In this document: piece after piece, positions 24,001 to 33,683 of the stretch
Numbering within the stretch: position 1 is the first letter of the stretch
How the letters are laid out: every line of letters begins with the position of its first letter
From: Diadema setosum
Taxonomy: Eukaryota > Echinodermata > Echinoidea > Diadematoida > Diadematidae
Reading direction: 5' to 3'
Assembly (NCBI GenBank): GCA_033980235.1
Contig: CM067064.1
Span: 4,185,001-4,249,000 of the forward strand
Length of the DNA stretch: 64,000 nt
Made by a program: the position numbers and the translations under genes
Notes under the pieces: model-generated
Database searches by the model: none
Seen by the model: only the letters and a program-made list of their open reading frames with translations
Told to the model about the DNA's origin: nothing

Positions 24001-24112
24001 CGGACCCAGACTTTGGAATAATCTAGATAATAGCTTAAAAGACTCACCCTCATTCCTCACATTTAAATACAAATTCAGAAAACATTTGTTATCTACTTAT
24101 AATTCTAGATAA
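21017..24112 (+). CDS. Non-LTR retrotransposon ORF2: AP-like endonuclease plus reverse transcriptase, intact
   Basis: An uninterrupted 1031-codon frame starting in strong context (ACCATGG). An exonuclease-endonuclease-phosphatase domain spans about 87-305, with Asn92 (HFNIRS), Glu122 (LTETW), Tyr197, Asp230/Asn232 (GDFNID) and Asp296-His297 as the expected catalytic set. The reverse transcriptase spans about 583-835, with NNYRPISLL, Asp669 in FLDFSKAFD, GVPQGS (725-730) and FADD (756-759) as the metal-binding motif. The C-terminal part ends with the typical YTGPRLWNNL block; no CCHC finger or RNase H was seen. It nicks target DNA and copies its own RNA. The CR1/L2/jockey-like group is inferred from motifs. 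With no frame break it may be recent or active. Confidence 0.93.
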   Translation: MANITNFVFNSLNSDEFYDTVRHSESDHANITSSLYEDYISNKYNTSAQEFEYNFDSNDPVQSPSCVYLTENQYKNRIMNTDNETLLLTHFNIRSINKNFDKLRLLLENPDQKSCSIIGLTETWLNSNISHLFSLPGFEFVFRNRNNKVGGGVGLYISKKIKYIIHEEISVMNDKLESLFIELINPHGKNIVIGVIYRPPRSNLNDFLTYMQDLVQNPIILNKDTFLMGDFNIDLMKCNSQNNPQEFIEILMSASFLPLISKPTRVASQSATLIDNIFSNVLPLPESGIVLSDTTDHYPIFAQVPIKLTKQNKYHKRRKITADKLISLQNSLKEIDWSFVYNTTDVNLSYDYFISTITSEIDNHIPQRNIKDRYKQIPKLPWITQSILRSINRKNNLFYKYRCNPTEKNKKKYVSYKNTLTTLLRTRKKNFYANQINKYKNDIKNTWKILKDAMNTPNNSSNITEVRWGDSSSNTPAGMAEIFNDFFSSIGQNLSQNIPLSSKTFTDFLDTPNSKTIFFDPTYKEEIVRIVANLKEGKSPGHDGIDNHLIKNIIPQIVDPLVHIINSSLTTGHVPNSMKIAKVIPIFKKGEKDDVNNYRPISLLSSISKILEKIVYIRTVRFLKTCDIFSNFQFGFRENHSTTHALLALIDKVTHALDTFSHTIGIFLDFSKAFDTINHGILLAKLSHYGIRGKALEWFTSYLSNRSQFVHVNGFDSQNKTITCGVPQGSLLGPLLFIIYINDFHRSSEKLSFILFADDSNLFFSHPDPNILARTVNEELKKVIQWIYANKLSLNIQKTKFMLFSNSLDSLPGNISFDTTPLEEVSTFKFLGVCVDNKLSWRNHIDSICKTISRNIGVMNRLKYYLPSYALLTLYSSLILPYLNYGILAWGNTYQILLDKLFLLQKKALRTVFNLTTREHTDPLFFYHEILKIKDLYVFQLGQFMFNYNSNFLPKIFHDSFHRNSHVHNYPTRRSNEFHLPFMRTVHAQNTFMYTGPRLWNNLDNSLKDSPSFLTFKYKFRKHLLSTYNSR

Positions 24113-24812
24113 TCTGAATTAATTGTTTTAATTCATGCTTGAGGTTTCACCTGTCCTGATGTCGCAGCACTTGGCGTGTTCTGTATGCAGACCTCTCTTC
24201 TCTCTTTATTCTTCTTTCCTCTTCCTTCCTGTCTTTGTTCCTCGTAGACTTGTATTGTCACCGTCTTCTCTCTTCTCGGTACTGTCTCGCGTCGTATATG
24301 TGTGTGGGTAACTGAATGTCTGTACGAGTGTGTCGTCCTTCTTATAATTATTTTCTCGGTACACCAGTTCAATGAACACCGTCTGGGCATTAGCATTGAT
24401 ACTTATTTTCTATTATTGTCGAAGCCAGCGTATAGCTATATTTTTACAAACGACTTAAGTAATCTATATTCAATATAAATGCTGTAAGAAAATAATAAAA
24501 AAAACTTGAATAATATATTGCTTACTCATCAATTATCTAGGGATCCACGTCCTACAAGCTTAGCTTTTTTGTGGATCGCTATTTTCCAAAATTGAAGTTA
24601 TTTTCTGAAAGCTCGCGAAGTATACATGTATACGCATCGTTCCTTCTGATTATTGTACATATGTTGATGTATATAATTTATTTCGTATATTACATGAACC
24701 TTTTGTAAAAGTGTAGACAATATCATTTTATGATATGTATACTTTGTATTACGTTTTGATTTTCGTTGATTGGAAATAAACTATGATTGAACTTGAACTT
24801 GAACTTGACTTC
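24113..24812 (+). mobile_element. 3' untranslated region and hexamer tail of the LINE
   Basis: After the stop, about 660 bp of non-coding DNA ends in GGAAATAAACTATGA followed by TTGAAC repeated about three times (24787-24811). A short tandem repeat in place of poly-A is characteristic of CR1/L2-type elements, and AATAAA provides a polyadenylation signal. The 5' end of the element was not located. Confidence 0.7.
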
Positions 24813-25278
24813 GTACTGCTTTGCATTGGCAGTTGCAAATTTCCCCATAATGTAAATTCAGTCAATTAAAAAAAGAACAGAAAATACTTAAAAATACTTG
24901 AAGATAGGTAGAAATTGAGTACATCAGAAAATTCCTTCATAACACGTGATTCTGGCAAATTTCCGTCAATTGCATACTCTGTCTTGTGTGCGGCTTGGAA
25001 CTCTACAAAAATTCGAAATTGTACAGAAAGAGAACGAGTCAAAGAAAACACACTAATAATTGAAAAGGTTTTCAGATTCTACAAAAAAATACACATTCCC
25101 TTGGCCTGTTACCAAGATTGTATTTTGCTACAGGCAAACATTATCCCCCATGGCATCGAGAGGAGCCTGACCAAGTGCTTCTTTGAGTCATAGTGAAATG
25201 ATGATAAACTTTTGAAAGAAGTTTGTATGCACATTATCATTTTTTTTTTTCAACAAAGGTTTACCTGGCTTTCACCAG
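24813..25278. other. Spacer; start of the paralogous GST 3' flank of unit B
   Basis: No gene was found. From about 25194 the sequence (GATGATAAACTTTTGAAAG then AAAGGTTTACC) parallels the segment before 35090 in unit C. The 92-codon frame at 24915-25193 has no recognisable family. Confidence 0.45.
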
Positions 25279-25446
25279 GGCCCTGTTTCATAAAGCTGTT
25301 CGTAAAGTTTCTAACGACTTAAGAACGACTGCTGATCAGTTCTGATGTGCTATACTTATCAGAATTTCCATAATTCAGCACAAGAACTGATCACCAGTCG
25401 TTCTTAAGTCATTCGTAACTTTACGAACAGCTTTATGAAACGCCCC
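25279..25446. mobile_element. 168-bp MITE (GTTTCATAAAGCTGTTCGTAAAG termini)
   Basis: The two halves are inverted copies: the left begins with CCTGTTTCATAAAGCTG and the right ends with the inverse CAGCTTTATGAAACG. GAACGACTG and CAGTCGTTC are also inverted inside. The paralogous position near 35095 in unit C lacks this insert (there it reads TCACAAAGCCTAAATAAC), so the insertion postdates the duplication or was lost in C. Confidence 0.75.
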
Positions 25447-26141
25447 AGGCCTAAATAACTTGGGCCGCGGAAAATTGAAGAAGGGGCTGGGCCGATTAAG
25501 CCGTTTCTTCAGTGTAAACATCAAGTCTGTGAAGCCGGATAAAATTTTAATAATTTGCTCTCTCTTTTTTGTGTGTTTTTGTTAGTCCCATGGGATATTA
25601 ACATTTCTTCTCGTTTCACAGTAATTTGTGTACAAAACCTTCTCGATGAGATTCATTTTCGCGATGGCGTCAAACACGCCACAATGGCAATAAATTAGAG
25701 TCCGTCCTCTTTGTGTTGCACACCAGGATAGAGGTCGCTCGTCAACTTTCTGTATCGCTCCAATTTTGATAGGTGTGAACAATACTTCTCGCTCGTCAAC
25801 TTTCTTGTACTGACGTTCTCAGCAACAAATTTTTCTCAATAAGAACACAAACCCAAATCTTGCCCGTGCTTCGCTGTCTCATTACCTGGGATAGTCTACG
25901 CCTATCAATGATAAATTTTCCAACCCCAGAAATTCTGCTTTAAATATGTATCATCGCTATAACTCAAATCTGTCGTGTTATTCATTTATTTTCTCGTTTA
26001 CATTTAAATATTGCTGTGAATCTAAACGGAGATGGACATTTTAGTACTGTATCACGCGAATCTTCATCATTACTCGGGGCTTCGGGCCCGGCAGTTTTAT
26101 TTCGTTATATCGAAATTTCGTTATGACTGAACAAATAACAA

Positions 26142-26310
26142 TTAAAAAAAAAAACAACAAACCCAAAAAAAAAAAAAAAAAAAACAACAAAAAAAACAAC
26201 AAAAAACAAACAAACATAGAGCGGATAATGTGGCGACCTGTGTTTTACTACGTTATAACCGGAATTTCGTTATAACCGTGTTCGTTATAACGGGAGTGCA
26301 CTGTATAATA
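26142..26310. mobile_element. A/C-rich tract and one end of a Tigger/Tc1-like MITE
   Basis: A long impure poly-A/(CAACAAA) tract (26142-26215) precedes sequence ending CGTTATAACGGGAGTGCACTG at about 26281-26303. The GTTATAACG repeats and the CAGTGCACTCCCGTTATAA end (opposite strand) are typical of a widespread TA-inserting MITE family. The partner end near 26090-26130 is degenerate. Confidence 0.5.
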
Positions 26311-26390
26311 TGACATAATTTTGAAAACTGCTACAGATGTTTCTCTTTGTGGAATCTACTACAACGCAAGGCAAGCCGGCAAGAAGGTAG

Positions 26391-26558
26391 TTAGTTTTGG
26401 CATTTAGGTCGTTTGTTCAGATAGGCCTTGATGTTGGGGATTTCTGAGACACGCTGTTTCAACTCCAGGAGCTTTGAATATTTGGCGAAGCTGTCTTCGC
26501 CAAGCTGTTCCATCCCGACGTCAATGAGGTTGAAGACGTTGACATCAGCGTAGGATGG
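26391..26558 (-). pseudogene. GST pseudogene B, coding exon 5 (last)
   Basis: Encodes 55 residues (PSYADVNVFNLIDVG through NKRPKCQN) and a TAA. It follows a CTGCAG acceptor, the same splice site and exon length (168 bp) as genes C and D. This is the C-terminal helical half of a sigma-class GST. The exon is open, but the gene as a whole is broken upstream. Its protein differs from C and D at many positions, whereas C and D differ at about three of 55. Confidence 0.85.
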
Positions 26559-27149
26559 CTGCAGATGCGAGGTCAAAGTAATATCGAAATGAAGAGGGAA
26601 AATGGACTTTATAGTCGATTGACAAGCAATTACCTGATCGATCGCGAACATAACTATGCAAGACCATTATTTATCATCATCATCATGGTATGGATTTCAG
26701 TAGAAATGACTTTTATAATGCAATTACTAATACCAAGAGTGGATAATAACGTCATATCTGCAATACAATGCAGGTCCCTGAACATGGGACCAACGTAATA
26801 TCATTGCTCTGAAGCAAGATAGGCATTGAACAATAAATACAGTAAAGGATGTTACTTTTCAAAGTAATTCACCTATTTCACTATACAGACATTCGTTTCT
26901 TTGTCACAACAGACCAGTTTAGAAACATAAGCTAGATCATTTAAAGACGGGCAGGTATGGTTGAAATCAGGCTTGTGTTAATATCAAATGGGTTAAAATG
27001 AATGTTGTAAACGTAAAGGTTTGAACAGCCAGAAATTAAATAAGGTTCATTATTCCAATTTTTCTTTAACCTGAAAATGAATAAGGTTATTCCTGAGTTT
27101 GATATCGATGGCACCTTTTGTTTGGAGCTGACGATGAGTAATTTTTTAC

Positions 27150-27248
27150 CTTGTCTCCGACGAAGTAGGCAGAAGAACCCAGCATCTTCTCCAAGAAGGA
27201 AAGGGTCTGAGGAGTAGTCTCTTCGACGAATTGCTTCACCAGTTCGGC
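27150..27248 (-). pseudogene. GST pseudogene B, coding exon 4
   Basis: 33 codons (AELVKQFVEETTPQ ... AYFVGDK) between an acceptor CCCTAG and a donor GTAAAA, phase 0. It is two codons shorter than exon 4 of gene C, in frame. It forms part of the C-terminal alpha-helical domain. The exon itself is undamaged. Confidence 0.85.
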
Positions 27249-28731
27249 CTAGGGGTGGTGGAGTGGAAACAACGAGAATTTCTAAATAATTTCAAAGTAT
27301 TTCACATTCCTTAGGTTTACACAATCTTTTTCTACCATGTCTACTCACCATTCTGTGGAAGGTTGTTGGTTGGTTGTTATTTTTTTTTGTTTGCTTGATT
27401 TTTGTTTTATTTCATATTGTTTCGTGTTTTGTTGTTGTTGTTGTTGTTGTTGTTGTTTTTTGCTACTGAATAGCCTGTAGCTTTAAATGTAAATGCAGAA
27501 AAAATGCTGAACCATTCAGTGAAAGGTTGAGGAAATCAGACATACAGTTAAAAGTTATAAATGTTTTTATCAATTTCACTCATCATCCGTTCTATATGGA
27601 AACGTTATGATAATTTACCATGTTGCAACAGTACCATGAAATCAAGACAAAAAAAAAACATGAACAAAATTTTCACAGATTTAACTAAGCACGGATGATA
27701 TCAACTACCTTCTTGCCATTTCTTGGTAAACTACGGCATTCTAAAACCGTGTCATATCATAAAATGTCGAAAACTAGTGGTAAAGGACTTTTGTTTGTGT
27801 TTGAGTCTAGGAAACATGGGCGTAAATCCCGGGGGGGGGGGATGGGGGGGGGGGATATATCCCCCCCTGAAATGGAGGAGGGGGGATGGCCTGTACAATC
27901 ATCCCCCCCCCCCCTGAATTTTGAAGGAAAAAAAATGGAGGAAGCAGAAATGTGATTGTATCAATTTTGGCATATTGTATGACGTTTGTACACCGGCCTT
28001 CAGACAGGTAACAGAGCTGAACAGTATTCTATATTGTAGGAAATCGAATGCATAATTTTCTCAAGCGCTCGCTCGCTTCGCTCGCTCGCGGACATGGACA
28101 TACACTGTAAGGTATGGCTGAGACGTTGACAACGTCAAATAGTGTAGGCCTACATGTAAACATGCTACGACGAGAGTAACTTGGGACCATCTGCAAAATA
28201 TGTACGAAAACAAACAATAACAAAACTATATTGCCATAATTGAACCCCCTCCATTTCCTGAATCATTCATGAGGAACGACAGTGACTGATAATTCAGTCA
28301 AGATACATCTATGGGTATACCCAGGGAAGATCAGGAGCGTCGAAAATATCTCGGGGGGGGGGGGAGGCAAAGGGCATTTGCCCCGCCCCTACGAAAGTGT
28401 TTAGGCAGGCAAATCATTTATCCCCCAAGCAATTTCCGAGATGAGGACAAATTTCGAACTTTCTTAATGGAATTACTGTTCAAATACCGCCAGAACTATG
28501 CACCAAATCGTTGAATTGCAATCATAAACATGCAAAAGCTCCGCTATACTGGATCCCTTTCGATAAGTACACTGTTGAGATTGACGTATATTTCTCTAAT
28601 TTGTCAAAGAGTGTGCAGAATATCTTTCACTTAACAAAAGCTCCCTCATATGCAGAGGCGTCGATGGGGGGGGGGGGGGATGGTTCCCCCATAAAAGTGG
28701 GACAAACCAAATGGCAAAAATATATCTAAAA
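27249..28731. other. Intron of pseudogene B with GTT microsatellite and poly-G inserts
   Basis: Contains (GTT)n at about 27431-27460, a G/C-run block at 27828-27915 with inverted CCCCCC/GGGGGG sequence, a GCTCGCTCGCTTCGCTCGCTC block at 28065-28088 and further poly-G blocks near 28350 and 28664. No exon was recognised. Confidence 0.5.
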
Positions 28732-30552
28732 ACGGCAGTTTTTTGGGTGTAAAATGTCAAAATTGTAAAGCTCGCTCGCTCCGCCCGGGGCTCCCCCTTA
28801 ATTTCCAAAGCGAAAAAATACAGCCACAAACGAAAGTTTGGGGGACTGTAAAATGTCAAAATTTTGAAGCTCGCTCGCTTCGCTCGCTCGCATTTAATCA
28901 TTATGCCATTCTCCTGATGTTGCTGCCAGTTATTGCCAGCAGTTTTCGCCCGGTGCTCCCCCCTTAAATTCCAAGGCGAAAAATATAGCTACAAACGGCA
29001 GTTTTGGGACTGTAATAAGTCAAAATTTTGAAGCTCGCTCGCTTCGCTCGCTCGCATTTAATCATTATGCCATTCTCATGATGTTGCTGCCAGTAATTGC
29101 CACCAGTTTTTTCCCGGTGCTCCCCCTTAATTTCCAAAGCGAAAAAATACAGCCACAAACGACAGTTTGGGGACTGTAAAATGTCAACATTTTCAAGCTC
29201 ACTCGCTTCGCTCGCTCGCATTTAATCGTTATGCCATTCTCCTGATGTTGCTGCCAGTACGAACTGCCAGCAGTTGCGCCCTGTGCGCCCCCTTAATTTC
29301 CAAAGCGAAAAAATACAGCAGAAAACGGCAATTTTTTTACTGTAAAATGCCACAATTTTTAAGCTCGCTCGCTTCGCCCGCTCGCATTTTATTGTTATGC
29401 CATTCTCTCGACGTTGCTGTCAGTAATTGCCAGCAGTTTCACCCGGTGCCCCCCCCCTTAATTTCCAAAGCTAAAAATAAAGCTACAAATGGCAGTTTTG
29501 GGACTGTAAGAAGTCAAAATTTTGAAGCTCGCTCGCTCCGCTCACTCGCTCAATCATTATGCCATTCTCCTGATGTTGCTGCCAGTAATTGCCAGCAGTT
29601 TTCGCCCGGTGTGCCTCCCCTTAATTTCCAAAGCGAAAAAATACAGCTACAAACGACATTTTCTGGGATTGCAAAATGTTAAAATTTTAAGGCTCGCTTG
29701 CTCCGCTCGCTCGCATTTAATCGCTATGGCATTCTCCTGATGTTGCTGCCAGTGATTGACAGCAGTTGTGCCCGGTGCGTCCCCTTTAATTTCCAAAGCG
29801 AAAAATATAACTACAAATGGCAGTTTTGGGGACTATAAGATGTCAAAATTTTCAAGCTCGCTCGCTTCGCACACTCGCATTTAATCATTATGCCATTCTC
29901 ATGATGTTGCTGCCAGTAATTGCCACCAGTTTTCGCCCGGTGCTCCCCCTTAATTTCCAAAGCTAAAAATAAAGCTACAAACGGCAGTTTGGGGACTGTA
30001 AAATGTCAAAATTTTCAAGCTCACTCGCTTCGCTCGCTCGCATTTAATCGTTATGCCATTCTCCTGATGTTGCTGCCAGTACGAACTGCCAGCAGTTGCG
30101 CCCTGTGCGCCCCCCTTAAAGGGGATGGCTAGTAACCGATCAGTGGGAATTAGTGGGAATGCTGAGGGATGATTGTTCCAATCCTTGTGGGATTATTTAA
30201 GAGTACATTATAATATCTACTGTTGTGTGAAAATTGCTTGCTTCAGAACGGTCTCATATTCAAGTAATGTGCAGATTAATGCCCCGTCACTGACCAGGGA
30301 CGCTTACCTGGAAACATTAAACTGCACATTACTTGAATATGAGACCATTCTGAAGCAAATAATTTTCACACAAGAATAGATATATAGTGTACTCTTAAAT
30401 GAATCCCACAAGGATTGGAACAATCATCTTCCAGCATTCCCACTGATTCCTACTGATCAGTTACTAGCCATCCCCTTTAATTTCCAAAGCGAAAAAATAC
30501 AGCCCAAAACGGCAGTTTTTTTTTTTTTTTTTACAGTAAAATGTCTAAAGTG
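28732..30552 (+). repeat. 165-bp tandem satellite array, interrupted by a MITE
   Basis: Monomers start at TTAATTTCCAAAGCG-type sequence at 28798, 28964, 29127, 29293, 29458, 29621, 29786, 29950 and 30116, giving spacings of 163-166 bp. Each contains ACTGTAAAATGTCAAAATTT, GCTCGCTCGCTTCGCTCGC and ATGTTGCTGCCAGTA. The ninth unit is split by a 357-bp MITE and resumes at 30477. The array occupies the intron between exons 3 and 4 of GST pseudogene B and ends only 24 bp from exon 3. Frames of up to 171 codons here are artefacts of the period being near a multiple of three. Confidence 0.92.
30120..30476. mobile_element. 357-bp palindromic MITE, copy 2, with TTAA target duplication
   Basis: Same length and sequence as 10374-10730 apart from scattered changes; it begins AGGGGATGGCTAGTAAC. 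It sits inside a satellite monomer whose sequence is known from its neighbours. The site TTAA is present at 30116-30119 and again at 30477-30480, which proves insertion with 4-bp TTAA duplication. This points to piggyBac-type mobilisation. Confidence 0.92.
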
Positions 30553-30575
30553 GAACCCATAGAGCTGTGTGATAC

Positions 30576-30694
30576 CTTCTTCGCCTCGTTGGGCTCGTAG
30601 AAGAGAAACCTATACCTTGCTTAGTGAAACTCGTCGCAAGTCTCGGCCACCATGACGATGAGGGTTGCCTCCTTGTTGTTGCTGCCATAAAGAC
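30576..30694 (-). pseudogene. GST pseudogene B, coding exon 3 with in-frame stop
   Basis: 119 bp, exactly as exon 3 of gene C, with intact acceptor (CGCAG) and donor (GTATCA). Read in the conserved phase it gives LYGSNNKEATLIVMVAETC and so on, then TAA (30621-30623) where gene C has Glu in DDFVEGM. The reading frame downstream still matches GST (FYEPNEAKK). The stop removes the C-terminal half of any product. Confidence 0.9.
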
Positions 30695-31313
30695 CTGCGA
30701 TGCGATCAATAATGAAACAGTGCCGATAAAGAATAAAATTCTGCTAGCACAGCAATAAAAAAAAAAATCTTATCAAAATCACTTGTGCTCATGGACTGAT
30801 GAGTGCAGACGATGAAACACATCGAAAAAATAAGAGAAAGAGGAGAGGAAGGGAAAAGAAAATAGAGATTGATAATTACGTATTTATTGACGAGCTACAG
30901 AATTCGTAATCAGCGACTAGTTGTATTTGCTTAATCTATGAGCTACAAGCAGTTTGTGTGTGTGTGTGTGTATTTCTCGTTTTGATTAAATCCATGTATT
31001 AATAGTTGATTGCAGTTCAATCCGACTGATTTCATTATTTTGATTTGTAAATAGTTTTCAAGCTGGGTGCATGGTAAGTGATATAAGTTACGCATAGTGT
31101 ATATGGTAGGTATTTCCTGTTGTATTTCTGTAGTAATATTGTGTGGTAATTCTGAGGTAGAACCCTATAAGGGGTGTGGTGATCCTGTGGTAACTGTCCT
31201 GTGGTAATGTCTCCAAAAATCCTGTAGTACTGATCTTGTGGCACCACAGCACTTTGTGAGGGTGTGAAAGGTTTGTTTTTACTTTACCCTTATGATTTAT
31301 CTACCCAAGATTA
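30695..31313. other. Deletion scar: intron 2/3 sequence joined to leader intron in pseudogene B
   Basis: Sequence just 5' of exon 3 (minus strand) is intron-like to about 30760. From about 30800 it then matches the purine-rich region upstream of the ATG exon of gene C (CAGACGATGAAAC, then AGAGAAAGAGGA). Coding exons 1 and 2 are therefore missing here by deletion. A (GT)n tract lies at 30955-30971. Confidence 0.65.
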
Positions 31314-31317
31314 TTAA

Positions 31318-31904
31318 AGGACAAGTTCACCTTCATTAACATTAAAGGACAAGTCCACCTTCATATACATGTGGATTGAGTGAATGCATCAATATTAGTA
31401 GAACGCATCAGTGAAAGTTTGGGGAGAATCGGACAATCCGTTCAAAAGTAATGATTTTTTAAAGTATCTGCGTAGTCACTGCTGGATGAGAAGACTACTA
31501 CAGTGTATGATGTCATATGCGTACAACCATATAAAGAAAATAAAAATAGAATTTCACAAAACGTTACTTTTTGAATAAAGTGCACATTTCTTGGTCTTGT
31601 TACTGACATATGTTAAGTGTTATATTCTTCCCCCTGCTTTCTGAAAGAGAGAAGTCAAGTGCTTTTTTGTTGTGCGAGAAAAGTGAAAATTTGTTGAATT
31701 TTCTTTAATCTTTCTTTATATCGTTGTACTCATGTGACATCACAAGATATAGTAGTCTTCTCATCCAGTCTTGAGTGAGCAGAAACTTCAAAAATTCATT
31801 ACTTTTTAAAGGATTGTCCGATTTTCCTCAAACTCTCAATGGTGTGCTCTACTAATATTGTTGCATTTACTCAACCCACATGTCTATGAAGGTGAACTTG
31901 TCCT
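31318..31904. mobile_element. TTAA-flanked MITE, AGGACAAGTTCACC family, copy 1
   Basis: A full copy spans 31346-31904, beginning AGGACAAGTCCACCTTCATA and ending with its inverse TGAAGGTGAACTTGTCCT. TTAA lies on both sides (31342-31345 and 31905-31908). A 24-bp solo copy of the terminus (31318-31341), also preceded by TTAA, sits directly in front, as if one element end had been inserted next to another. Non-coding. Confidence 0.85.
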
Positions 31905-31908
31905 TTAA

Positions 31909-32456
31909 GGATTGAGAGATTGTAGCAATATTAGTAGAACGCATCATTGAAAGTTTGAGGAAAATCGGACAATGCGTTCAAATCCGTTCAAAAGTTATGA
32001 ATTTTTGAAGTTTTTGTGCAGTCACCGCTGGATGAGAAGACTACTGCAGTGTATGATGTCACATGCATGCATACAACAATATAAGGAAAATATAAAAAGA
32101 ATTTCACAAAATTCCATCTTTTGAAAAAAAAGTACACATTCCCAAGACTCGTTACTCACATATGTTATGGGTAATATTATTCCTATTGCCTTTAGAAAGA
32201 GGCAAGTCAAGTGCTCTTTTATTATGCGAAAAAAGTGAGAATATGTTGAATTTTCTTTACATTTTCTTTATACTGTTGTACTCATATGACATCACGAGCC
32301 TTAGTAGGCTCCTCATCCAGCGGTTCCAACACAAAAGTTTTAAAAATTCATAACTTTTGCATCGATTGTCCAATTTTCCTCAAACTTTCACTGATGTGTT
32401 CTACTAACATTGCTGCATTCTCTCAATCCTTATGATAATGAAGGTGAACTTGTCCT
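31909..32456. mobile_element. TTAA-flanked MITE, AGGACAAGTTCACC family, copy 2 (left end lost)
   Basis: It shares the interior of copy 1 (AATATTAGTAGAACGCATCA and onward) and the right terminus AACTTGTCCT followed by TTAA (32457-32460). The first about 30 bp of the left terminus are missing and the copies share the central TTAA. Confidence 0.8.
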
Positions 32457-32576
32457 TTAATATCTTCCATGTATCAAACGAAGAAAAGCGAAGGATAAGC
32501 GAGAAGCAATCATGAAGTATAATGCAACACAGCGAGTTTTCATGACAAGGATATTAACGGAGCACTGTCACTTAGC

Positions 32577-32640
32577 AGATTGAGATAACACCAGCAGGCC
32601 AGTACAGCGCAATGACTGATATAGATTATGATAATCAGTT
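32577..32640 (-). pseudogene. Leader exon relic of GST pseudogene B with lost splice donor
   Basis: Aligned with the leader exons of A (2733) and C (43497), the segment keeps CACTGTCACTTA and the CAGATTG block. The donor reads CTAAGT on the minus strand where A and C read GTAAGT, so the obligatory G is changed. This is an independent inactivating change from the stop in exon 3. Confidence 0.65.
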
Positions 32641-32739
32641 TTCAGTCGTCGAGTGCTGCCTATTTTAACACACTGACTATACGACTTGCAAGGTTTTGAG
32701 TTACATGCTCAAGCGGACCATTCACATGCAGGCAAGGCG

Positions 32740-32800
32740 ACCCTGGGCAAATAGGTCAGCCAATGTCGGTCCATAGGGCGTCATGACTCGACTATTTTTT
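32740..32800 (-). promoter_or_regulatory. Promoter relic of pseudogene B with disabled ARE core
   Basis: The conserved CTGGGCAAATAGGTC block (32743-32757) is intact. The following ATGACTCGAC (32783-32792) has AC where the RTGACnnnGC core needs GC. The paralogous sites of A and C keep the core. Confidence 0.4.
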
Positions 32801-33162
32801 TTTTCCGCTCAGGATCTCAATATTCATGTCTGTATTACTACATGCTCCAAGATTGTTTGTCGAATTGTATTATCTGTACAGCAGCGTTCGTGAGCGTTGG
32901 CACTTCATAACAATGTAGAAGGTAAACAGTACAACCTGCTCAGACAAGTGGTGTATGTCTTTGCAGCCGGGATTCGTACAAGCGCCGGGAAATCTTTAAC
33001 AAAAAATGGCATCAACGTGAAATGCACTATACAAACGTTCATCTTTTTAAGGGAAATGTACAAAGACTGCTGGGAATTGTACAAATCATTCACTTCAAAG
33101 GTATTACGTACCGCTGGTAGATAACTCGATCTGTATATTATCAAACTGGACTTGAACCTTTA
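32801..33162. other. Upstream flank of pseudogene B
   Basis: Paralogous to about 3000-3130 upstream of gene A (AAGATTGTTTGTCGAATTG, then GTAAACAGTACAACCTGCTC). The 75-79 codon frames on both strands are not conserved in the A copy, so no gene is called. Confidence 0.5.
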
Positions 33163-33642
33163 CCGGTTTCACTTTCTTGAAAGCCCCATAATGGATATTC
33201 AGTTCAATTCAAATCAATTCAGTCCAAGTGATTGATAGTTATTTAAAGAAAAACAGAAATATGTACAATGCAAGATGTAACGGGGAGTTCACAGAGAAAG
33301 CCACAGGCCTGATGCAAATTTGATGCCCTTTGTAGAGTTAGATACATGAAATTATACAAATACAAATTCAGAGTCGAATTCAGGCAATCAAAGCTATCGG
33401 AAAGAAAATCGAACGTAATCATTTTTATACGTTGAAAAATGACTATAATTCACTTTAGATTTCACTCTTAAAAATAATCAGAATAAGAATATAAAACACT
33501 AAATTTGGGGATGACCGTATACACAATATTAGGCAGGGTTCGACATTTTTCATCGTTAAACTACATTGCATTGATATTGTGTTGTTATGTATGTAAATGC
33601 TTTGCACTGTTGGAAACGGTATAAAACGAAACGAATGCATGA

Positions 33643-33683
<41 letters not shown>

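Noticed and set aside
22561..24112. Domesticated reverse-transcriptase host gene
   Set aside because: The complete endonuclease-RT order, LINE-type 3' hexamer tail and absence of introns fit a mobile element.
29167..29682. 171-codon open frame
   Set aside because: It lies wholly inside the 165-bp satellite. The period is close to a multiple of three, so one frame stays open by chance and shows repeated peptide copies.
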